From a virus, in IMG/VR virus record IMGVR_UViG_3300032249_000985, positions 1-35,883 of that record: a stretch of DNA of 35,883 bases; one strand, given 5' to 3'. A program made the translations under genes and the position numbers. This document shows, one piece after another, positions 18,092 to 30,000 of the stretch; within the stretch, counting starts at the first letter, position 1; each line of letters begins with the position of its first letter. The notes beneath the pieces are model-generated. The model saw only the letters and a program-made list of their open reading frames with translations. It did no database searches and had not been told where the DNA came from.

Positions 18092-21000
18092 ATAGTTTGG
18101 AGAGTGCCCCAGTATCCCTTATACCTGTACCTCTTCTTTGAATTGTTGGGAATGTTGATAATCCAACATCCACAGTATTACCAGAAACTCCTATTGAAAT
18201 TGGAGAACCTGATCTAGTAAAATTGGACAACCTACCCCAAGAGAATTTACCTACGGGATTTGATACACTACCTGTAGATGCAAGTCCAACTATAGATGTA
18301 TTCGATTTTATGTTGCAGGTAATAATTCCAATATTACCACTTGAAGAGAGTTGGTGAATATAGTAAATGTTATCCAAGAATGTGGAACCAATTCCAACCA
18401 CAGATGAATCGGAGTTGTCAATAGAAGTTACTCCCCTTCCAACACGTGTATCAAAGATATAAATTGGATATCCAGTTTGCAATCCAACATAAGATGATGC
18501 ATTTAAGTGGAATCTCAATGCCAATGGATTTCCACCACTACCGGTTGTAGTTGTAATTCCAGTAATAATTCCAGAAAATCCATTCACTAAACCAATATTG
18601 GAAATATTTTCATATGTTGGATCTGGAAGGGGGACGATAACTCTTGGTGGTATACCAATACTATATCCCAATCCAGGATTTGTAATGGTAATAGGATTTG
18701 TTAAAGTTCCCGCAGCAGAAACTGCAATAGTTGCTGCTGCGATAGTTCCTATACCAATACCCACTTCTAATGGAGCAGCAATTTTAACAGTAACTGATGG
18801 ACCAACATATCCACTTCCAGGATTAGTAATTGATAATGATTGAATAGTTCCTGCAGCAGAAACTATTGCAGTAACTGCTGCAGATACTGGATCGGCAGTA
18901 CCAGAAAAAATTAACGCATCAAAATTTGTATTTACGTCATACTCAAACAAATTGGTTTGTCCAATCCCTGGACCATAATCGATAAAGATTTCATCGGAAG
19001 TAGTAGAAAAATCTTTAATAATCTTTGCGGTTGGATATATTAAAGATTCAATAGAATCTCTCGTTTTATAAACATCCTCACCATTAATTTTTCTATCAAC
19101 TTTTTGTTTAATCCAACTTAATGGTTTATTATTTTGGGTATCTACTCCTTGCTCAGAATATAAATTAGTTTCAAACTTATCCGAGAATGATAAATCAAAT
19201 ATTGTTCTCTTATTTTGTGAAATTGTTCCAGAAATACTATTATTTTTAAGTACTTGCACAGAATCCCCTCTTTTTAGAGTTTCATTGATATCTGTAATCA
19301 ATGTGCTATCATCACCTGCTGTTCCTCTGTAAAAGAAAATTGCAACATTATCTTCTGCTTTTGGTGCAGTTGTAAATACAAAAGATGTTCCACCATCAAA
19401 CTCATATGCCACTCCAGGATCTTGAATTACACCATTAATAACAATTAGTAATGCATTCGCAAGATTTACCTGAGAGCCCTCTTGAACTTCAAAACTCAAT
19501 AGTTCATTATTATAATATAGTGGAAATCTGTTCCTAATCCCATCTTGATAATTTTTGATAGAATCGATATAATCAAATTCACCAAATTGCCAAGCAGCAA
19601 ATGAATCTGTAAATGTATCAATAACAGTTAGATTAAATTCTGATAATGGAGATCCTAATCTTGAATCAGTAACTAGACCAACTGGTTTAAATACATCTCC
19701 ACGTTGAAAATTATATCCTTGTCTAGAAATATTAAATCTAGTTACTTCAAAATATGTTGAACCTATTCCGGTAGTTGAACTTGCTCCAACCTCAACATTT
19801 AAAAGTAGTCCTATTCCAGTAGATGTTGTTGTACCAATACCTAATCTGGATATACCAGTTACTCCAAGATTTTCATAAGAAGGTTCTGAAACAAATATCT
19901 TGGGATTACTATATCCAGTACCACCACCGATAATATTGAATGATAAGGTTCCTCCTGCACCAACAGATGCTGTTATAGTTGCTGCTGCTCCAGTATGCAC
20001 ACTTTGATATACTGATACTCCAATAGAGACAATACCATTGTATCCAGAACCAAGATTATCAGTAGTTCCTAGACCAACTGATACAATGCTACCACCTGCT
20101 CCCACTACAGCAGTTACTGCTGCTCCAACAAGAGGTGCATATCCCAATCCAGTAGATGACCCTAAGGAAATAATTATTCCACCTCTAGGAGTTTGATTTT
20201 GATTAACATCAAATTGAGAAGTGAAGATATCTAAAGTATTTGCTGATGTAATACCAGAAAATACTACACTACTTATTCCTGCAATAGAATTTTCAATAAT
20301 TCTAAAGTTATTTCCTGGATTATTATTGGTTGTTGGTGTTTGAAAAACACTGTTTATGAATAAAATACCATTCCCACCAGTAGATCCTAACCCAACAGTA
20401 TTTGCTCCACCAACGGTCAATGTAAAAGTTCTTCCAATACCTGTAAATTTGGCAGAAATATCATCATATATCTGATTAGTTGTATAATTATTTCTTAAAA
20501 ATACTCTACCAGTAAAATCGGATGTTTCAAATCTTAAATTTCCAGAAGTTCTTTCTATTTGTGGATTTCCTCTTGGGGATTCAGTAAAGAAAATGTTGTT
20601 ATCAGCAATATTATAAGAACCTTTATAAATTCTTGCTGCTGTAGAGTCCGTATGGGATGATGCCGATGAACCTACGAATCCCCTAACAACTTCCACCAAA
20701 GATATTATTCCACTATTTGTAATTGGTCCAATATTGGTTGTCCCTAAACCAACATTGACAATACCCATATATTCATTATCAATTTTGAGAATATCTTTTG
20801 GAGAAATTGTAGATATACCACTCAAAGCAAATATTGAAGATGCAGCATTAATTTGTCCACCATTTCCAAATAAATTATATGATATTGGTGTATATATCAA
20901 TGGATATTGAACTAAGTTATCAATAGTAATAATTGCTTTTTCATTTTTTTTATACATTTCAATTTGATGTGCATTTCCCTGACCATTAGAAATAAATGTA

Positions 21001-24000
21001 ACTCCTATACCTAATGCAGCATAATCTTGTCTTGTTGATAATTTAAACCTATCATTTGATATCTTAATAGCATAAACCTCAGATGGTAATAATGTAGTTA
21101 CAACACCAACAGAGTTTAGTGTTGAACCAATCCCAACAGATACTGATCCTATTCCAATAAATGTAGATTTTGGTGTATATACAAGTCTTTCACCATTACT
21201 AAAGAAGTGATTTGGTATTGTAAATACTCCAGTGCTTTTATTCAGTACAGAGGTGTTAGAAGGATCAAATGTTTTTGCAAAAATTGGATATCCATCAGAA
21301 GTTAAATTAAACTTAGTTCTGTTAACTCTATCCCCATTAATTGCATTATAAAAACTAACATTGACAGATTCTGTTATTTTTCCATATTCAAGATTTGGGG
21401 CAATATTTACATCATCTAAAATTGTGTATAAGCACTGGTTAAATGATAAAATATCAATTTTTGATGTTATTGATGAATCTGGATAGAATTTTAATATAAA
21501 ATTATTTCCCGAATATTCTGCTCCAAAAGTTCCAATTCCGTTGCTATCAAAAATACTAGTTCCGGTAGTACTTCCAATAGCAAGAAATGGTGACTGTTGG
21601 ACATATGCATTAGTAGTGTCCTGCACCATCATAATTTGATGTAAGGCACTTGTAGATCCAAAACTAACTTTAACTAAAGATTTAACTGCATTAAAATTGA
21701 ATTTATTTAGTGATATTACTGTTGTTGATGCTGCAGAAACTGATGAGGAATAATTTGATTGATATATTGCAGTTCTTTCAAATTCATCTATCTGTCCAGG
21801 TAATTTAAATCGATATGTTCCAACACCAACTGCTGTTGTACCAAATCCAACAATTTTTGATCTAATATCAACATCATTAGAGGAATCATTTGTATAATTC
21901 AAAGACAATATACCAGAGGAAATATTTGCAGCAAATGATCCTATGAAATTTCCCGAATAATTACTAGTCTGATATTCAGAATCAAAATAATATTGTGAAG
22001 TGTAAGTATTTGTACCATCATGTGTTACATATAATTCAACAAAATTCATATCATTTGTTAAAGTATCAATAACTTGACTATTCACATGTAGTGAAGTAAA
22101 TTTATTTGAGTTTACGGATATAATCGAAGTTGTTATTCCTGATGTTGCAATTCCGTTAGAACCTGTTAGATCAATGAATCCAATAGAAGTTGTTCCAATA
22201 CCAGGTAAAGTAGAATTGAATTCATTTTTGATCAATTTTAAATCATAGTCTACGTTATATGGATCAGTAGGTGTAAATTGTAGAGAAGTTTCATCAAATT
22301 CATTTGTAATTATTGAGAATGATCCAATTTCTTCTCCAGAAATATGTGTAAGTCCTGTCCCAACATTGACTATACTTCCTTTTTCTAATAAAAATCTATC
22401 TGCTCCATTATTTAATAGTACCAATTCTGTGAATTGAATTTGAGAATTATCTGAAGCAGAAACTCTGAGTAATAAATTACTATAAGATGCTCCAGAATTT
22501 AAATCAAGAATATTTAAAAACTCACTTGGTTCCCCATTCAAATTGGAAAATTGTCTGCTTATATCATCTACTCTTAAAACTACATTAGTTTTACATTCAG
22601 TATAATCTGTTAATTTTTTATTTTTTAATTTTAAAAATTTAGAAGAACTTCCAACAATATCAATATCTTTTACTAAATCAAAATCATAAATTGTATCTAC
22701 TCTATTTTCTTCAATTATGTCATAAATTATAGTTGTTGCATTTGAAATATTTGAAATTCCAAAATTTGTAGTTGATGTAATTCCAGTATCTGCAAAATTC
22801 TTCAATCCACTAGTATGGAGTAAGTTATTAACTGGAGTTCTTAGATTTTGATATGTAATAGGACTCTTTACTGTATATGATAGATTTTGATAGTAATCAT
22901 TATCTGCAATTACTTGGTTGTCTTCATTCAATTTTCCAATATTATTTGTCCACCCAAGATCCTTTCTAATAGAATAATCAACATCAAATCTTCCAGAATT
23001 AACTTTAATTGAATCTATAGTTGCTATGTTACCAGATTCTTTACCATTTATCACTTCTTCAACGGATAAATCATAAGATCCGTATACTTTAATGGATGTT
23101 TTATCATAATTGGTAACAATTAAATCTCTTTCAACATTGTTGGAGATAATTGTTTCTCCAATAATAAATGGTGATAATTTTTGCACAACTTCAAATGATG
23201 GGTAATCAGTACTCTTTATAATATTTCCAACCGAATCTTGAATTGTTTTTGCGATCCCAGTATTTGTTGTTAACCCAACGTTAAGTACGACCTTATCAAG
23301 AATACCCGTATTATCATAACCACTAACGGTAAAGAACTGATATCCATAGTTTTCAGAATTAAATCCAGAACCATCAGTACTAATTTTTTGAACACCTTCT
23401 ACAAATACTTTATCGCCAATATTAAATGGATTGGTTGAGAATCCAAGTACTGGTGTTGTTATAAAGCATGTAAAAATTCCACTAGAAGATGACTGCACCT
23501 GTTGGATACTAATTCCATTTGTATTATTAGATGCGAATAATCTTACTGCTGTTTCTGGAAGACCTTTAGGTTCTTGTACTATATTTACTGCAGAAATAGA
23601 ATTTCCAGTTATTACTGCCTCCAATATTCCACTATCAATTCTTTCTCCAGTTGTAGAGTCTATAATTACAATTGATGGAGCATTTGTATACCCTGTTCCA
23701 CCATCAATGACTGTAATAGTATCAATCGTATTTGAATTTTTAATTATAATTGATGGTGATATGTATGCATTGGGTTGTAAAGTTTTATCAGAAGAATATT
23801 CAAATCCTTCATTAACAATTCTTACTTCTTTTATATTTCCTACAGTTGATGATTTTGCAATAATGTAAGCATCTTGGCCATCAATAGAATCAGATCCTGT
23901 AAATACTGGCAATTTCTTATACCCTACTCCACCAGAAACAATGTTAATTTTATCAATAGAACCTTTTGCAGATACGGAATTTGTAGCATATGATAAAGTA

Positions 24001-27000
24001 TCACATTCATTTTGAGAATATGTTAGTTTTTCAGGAACTTTGTTCAAAGAAATGTTAAACGTAGTAGATCCAATCCCAGAAATGTTATAGTTTGAATTAT
24101 ATGCACTATCTACAAATAATATTTCCGAATAATTATTTACTTCAATATCTGGAGCAGAGATGTCTCCAGATTTTTCTAGATTGTAATACAATTTAGTTGG
24201 CAAATTACTATCATAATTAATAGTAAATGTAGCAGTAGTTGAAACTCCAACCGTTCCTACACCCGATAAATTGAATCCAGAAGTAGATGCGGTAGAAACA
24301 AATTCATTCTTAAATTGCTGATCATAATAAACTTTAAAATTATATCCAGATAAAGAAGAATCTGATAAATTAAATACCAGATTATTATTTTTGATTGATT
24401 GAATTTGGGGATTGATCGGGGCAAAATTTGCAGTTGTAAATGAAAAATTATTAACTGTAATAGGTGGGTTTGAAATTGAATCAATATAAGTCTCACAAAT
24501 ATTAATTTTATTTCTATCAATTTTATATGCAAAATATTCTTTATTAGAATTTAATACATAATCTAAGAAAACTTTATCACCAGTTTTTAATCCATGATTT
24601 TCGAGGTATAGTATATTACCATAATTTTTAACTGCTGGTGCTACATTAAATCCTAAATCTCCGGGAGAAATGTCTTCTGGAGCCGATCCGAATCTTGCAA
24701 GTAAAATACCATCGCTAAGAGGAGTTATTGTTGCACTACCATCAACATTAAAAAAAGAACTGACTATACCACATCTTGCAAAACATGTTGCATGAGTTGT
24801 CCTAGTTGCATTTTGGGGAAATGTGATTCCAGTTACAATGTTTGGAAAGGGTCCTGTTCCAAATAAATATCGAGTAATTATAAGACCATCATTATAACTT
24901 ACAACTCCATCGCCATCAATATCAAACTGATCATAATTATCCCACATATAATCATAAATTTGTTGAGCATTTCTAGTTGCCGTAGGAGCAACAGCACCAG
25001 TAGTCCATGCAATCCCAACAGCAGTATCTAAAGTTACAACTCTGGTGGGTTTGGTATAACTGAAATTCGAACTGTTACCAACTCCCATCACATTATCTCC
25101 TGTAAGAGATAATGGATTAATTAATAATTTATTATACGTTTGCTCATATTTTACCCTTATATTAGTGGAAGTTCCAATGCCAACTGAAAGATTTGGTTGA
25201 ACATTGAGGTTGATAATATCTCCAGCAGTTAATTCATGATATGTTGAAACCGAAACTGTAGATTTAATTTTTTCAACTCTTCCAGTTAATTGTGAATATA
25301 CACTTTCAAAGGAATATTCATCTGCATCACTACCATTTCCACGGAAGAATACTTCAGAGGAGTTTAGTGTAGTTTTAATTCCAATGACATTTTTATTCTT
25401 GTTAGTAACATATACATTTTGTGGCAAATCAAATTGACTTCCAGTTGGTGAAGTTGAGATTGCAATCGGATTGCCATTGCTTACAAACACAACTTGCTGA
25501 TTGTTTGTAAATGGATGGTTTTTAATATAAATTCCTTGTGTTGGAATATTTCTTGTAATAGTAGAATCACCAAATTGTGAAGTTATAGTATTTGTAATTC
25601 CTACAGTAGTTCCGACACCAACAGATTCTTTTGGGTTAAAGAATACTTTGTCATTGACTTTTGACTCAAAATAATCAATATTTTCAGAAATTGTAAATGA
25701 ATCGGGAATAAAATTTATTTGTGTAGTTGCAGTATGAGATACTCCTGTAGATCCTCTCTTTACTTTAAGTATGTTGAGATTTCTGAATACTTCTAGTACT
25801 TGTAATGTTTCTGTTCCTATTGCAATACTGCTTCCAACAGATACAGATGTTGGAAGTTGTGTAACATATACTTCTGTCGTTAATCCTACGGTTGATGTGG
25901 TGGGAATGTTCTTCAGAACATTAGAATAATAAGAAGATACTCCTATTTGGTAAGAATTATTTAATTTACTTAAATTAGTTGAGAAACCGGAAATTACAAC
26001 ATAATCATTATCAGATAAATTGTGGTAAGGTAAAATTGAAACCTTTACTTCCCCTTCATTGTTCCAAGTAAAAATTGCACCTTCATAAGTTTGCACAGAA
26101 GTATTTAATTCTACAATGTTCTTTCCTTCTATAGATGATACTCTTGATATTAATCCACCACCTTCTGTATTAGTGTTATCAAAAGTTAAGGTATCATTTA
26201 CCTTATAATTTGAACCAGAATTTATAATATCAAAATTATTTACATTTCCAACAGTTACTGACTCAACAATAGATCTTTGTCTTTTAATCTCATTAGTTTC
26301 AATTATAAAATCATTACCTGCATAGTCATCAGATACCTTGTATGGTAAAGTATTCCTAAGTAGATTAGAATTATTGAAATCAAATGATTGATCTAGTGTT
26401 AAATTCTCTTCTAAAGTATTGGACCTATAAGAATTTCCGACAAAATATGGAAATTGGGGTTCCAAGGTTCCAACTTTAATTGGAGCAAAATACGCATAGA
26501 TACCATTTGGAAATTCTGGAGTTTTTCCAAATCTTCCATTATTTTCATCCAAATCTCCGGAATTGGTGTACTCATAATCTTCAACAAAAAATCCAGCAGA
26601 AATTTCTACAGGTCTATCAATAATATTGGATGTATTTAATGTATATCCAGAAGTTAAAAGTTTTGGGGGGGAATTTGTATCTTCTGAATCCGAATATCCG
26701 TATGCACCATATATTGGGTTTCCATCATATGCCCACCCAATTATATTGGAAACACTGGTGCCAGTATCACCAAATGATTCCCTTAATGTATTAAAATATC
26801 CACAAACTGAATATTGTAACTTATTTTCAGTTTCTATTAAGAGTTCGTTTCCAAATCTGAAATTATTATTGACCGTTAGGGATCTAATACTGGATCTAAG
26901 TACTGCATTAGAACCTGATGGTTTAACTTGAATTGTAGTTGATGTATTTGAATACCCAATTCCGGTGTTTATAACTTTAACATCAGTTATTTTTCCATTT

Positions 27001-30000
27001 GTAATAACAGGTCTTAATTCTGCTCCCGATCCTTGTCCTGTTGAATCAGTTACAATTAAATCTGGAATTGAATAGTATTCTAATCCACCATACTGAATAT
27101 TTACTGAATTGACAGTGCCATTGATAATAATTGGTTTTAGTTGTGCTTCTTTACCATTTTTTATGGACACTGAAGGACTTCTTTCAAAGTTTAGAATAGT
27201 TGTCCCATAACCAGTTCCAGTTTCATATAAGTATGCATTTATAATACTACCTCTAACTTTAGGATCTGCTATCAGTGTTTGATATGCTTGAGATGTTGTA
27301 CCAAAACCAACAGAAGTGTACTGTATGGAAACTGAGATATCTGGATAATTAAAGTACTGATATCCAGATCCAATAGAAGAAAATATAATATGATTTTTTC
27401 TATTATAATTTGAAGTATTTGTTCCACCAACTCCAGCATCACACAACCTAAAAGAATTCTCATCGTTCTTTAAAATATAATATTGCGATAATGTAGAAAT
27501 TCCTATTGTGGATGATTCATAATTATATGTTACTAACTCCCCACTATTAAAACCATGATTTTCAAAATTAATAGTGTGATTGGATGTAGATATTCCCGTT
27601 GGTTTGACAATTAATTTTCTATTGGTATAACCACTACCCCCATTAATGATTTTAATTTCTGATATTGTATTCTTATTTGAAGTAGTTCTAAATTTATGAA
27701 TTCCTGAGTTATTATATGTACTAAATCCTACAGTATTAATACCAGTTGAATAATCGGAAATAGATGGGTACAATTTAACAGTTGTATTATTATCAATTTT
27801 TACATAATATGTTCCGTTATTAACCAAGGTTGAAGTTGCATACCCAACACCAATTGCAGCATTTCCATTGGAATTATAAATTACTGCTTCACCATTGACT
27901 AAATTGTGATCGGTTAAAAATGTAAGTTGTTTTGTAGTTGTACTAATACCGCCAGAATTTGTAGTTGCCCGGCCATCAAAAAATACTTCTCTTACTCTTT
28001 TTGTAAGAATTGGATTGAGAACAGCTCCAGAACCATTGCCACCACTTACACTAATTGATACGATAGAATCAATATCATAATCTTGTGCATCTATATAAAC
28101 TTCGGTAATGCTGCCACTAATTACTGGTTGTACTAAAGCAGTTGTTCCTATTCCAGATGAAATTGTTAGTAATGGTGGGTTAATAACGTCATAGTTGGTT
28201 CCACCATTCAATACATCGATAGATTCCAATGGACCATAATAAATTTTATCGTTTGATTTATAATTACTAATCTCTACACCATTAACTAGCATTCCAGTTG
28301 GACCTGGAATTGTTACTTGTTCAGTTCCATTTTCAGTATTTGTGGTTAGTGGAAATTTTTTAAGTACCTTTTGAGCACCAATTTGCCCAGATTTTTGAGA
28401 GTATAGTGTAAACGTATGGGCACCACTTGAAACCCCAACTGTTAAATAATTTTCTCCACCAATAAATGATCTGGAAGAGAATAATTTAATTTTTTTCTTA
28501 TCTACTGATTGAATCTGAACATAATAACTACCGGTTTCTAACCCAACCAAAGGTCTCAGTGTCGGTTGGTAATAAATTCTATCACCATTAATAAAATTAA
28601 CTGGAGTGTCAAATGCTATGGTTGAATAAGTGCCGTCACCAACAGCATCTGTTAAAATTCCAACTGTACCATTAGAAATTGATACTGTATTAATATTTTT
28701 TGTTATTTCGTAAGAAGGTAGTGAATTAGAAGCAGAATATGCATAATCTTGATCCGTATATAAATTCAATATATCCGATAAAATAGAATTATTTCCAAAT
28801 TCGATTGGAACTATTGAACTACTTGCTGTATTAATTTTCCTTCTTAAATCATATTCTATTCCAGATTCTGGAGTAAATGATAGATTGTTTAAAATGACTT
28901 TATTTTCTCCACTAATAATATTAGAAATATATGCAATATTTGTAGTAGAAGATGCTATATTATTTGTACCTCTTTCAATAATTTCAACTCTATCTCCAAT
29001 TTTTAAACTGGATTTATCAATTGGACTGGTTAAAATAAAATTGCCAATATCTTCTATTTGATATCTTGAACTAGTATTGTATATCCAAGAATTTGCAAAA
29101 ATTTGCTTATAATTTTTATTCTGTTCTGGATTTTGAATTAAATCTCCAAGATTTTTAACCGAAATAATATCACTTTCACTAACACCTAAATTATCTGATA
29201 CTTGTACAAATTGAGATGATACTCCAGTAAATCTTAATTCAACTTTCTTAGTGAGGTCTCCATCTTCATATCCATAATAAATTTCATCAGATCTTATATC
29301 ATCTGTAGAAGAAATTGTGGATGTAATACCAATACATCCAAAAAACTGATTGATACTCTTACTTGTGTAAGTGATGGTATTAATGCCAGATATGATTGTT
29401 CCAATTTCAGCAAATCCAATTGTGGAATCTACGGAAATTACCGAAGACCCAACAGAAATATTTTCAAGGCATTTTGTATTTGGTGTAATTGTAAAATTAC
29501 CGGCAACTGCAGAAATATCACTATATCCAACAAAGAGTGAAATTTTAAAATATTGCCTATTATTTCTAGTAAACGGTTCTACTTCAGAGATTGATGCACT
29601 TGTAATATCATCGGTTGATTTTTTAATAGTTTGACCAACCAGTTTAGAAGGATCTCCAGAGATTCTTTCTGCTATTACAACTTCTCTTCTAATAAATTCT
29701 GCAGAAGAGGGTTTAATTAAAAATTCTTCTAAGTTTACAACTCTGGGAGTTACTCCATATAGAATATTAAATAAAATTCGAAATGATTCATCTGTTCCCT
29801 TTGCCTGATAGAAGGATCTTGCTTCTTTTATAAAGTTGCCAACATTCAAATCGGAAACAAAATCAATATCCTCCAAACCTGGAGTTAGAGTATATTTTAG
29901 TTTTTTATAAAATTCTTTTAAAAATAATGAACTGAGATTTTGTACAGAAGAATCTGTAGAATGAGTTTTTGCAGTTGATTCTGAAAATATCAGTTCTTCC

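Noticed and set aside
26665-26671. A run of seven G (C on the coding strand) inside the giant gene, considered as a frameshift or slippage site.
   Set aside because: The frame continues cleanly on both sides within a recognisable YHYH-like domain (S-P-P-K), so neither an error nor programmed slippage is indicated.
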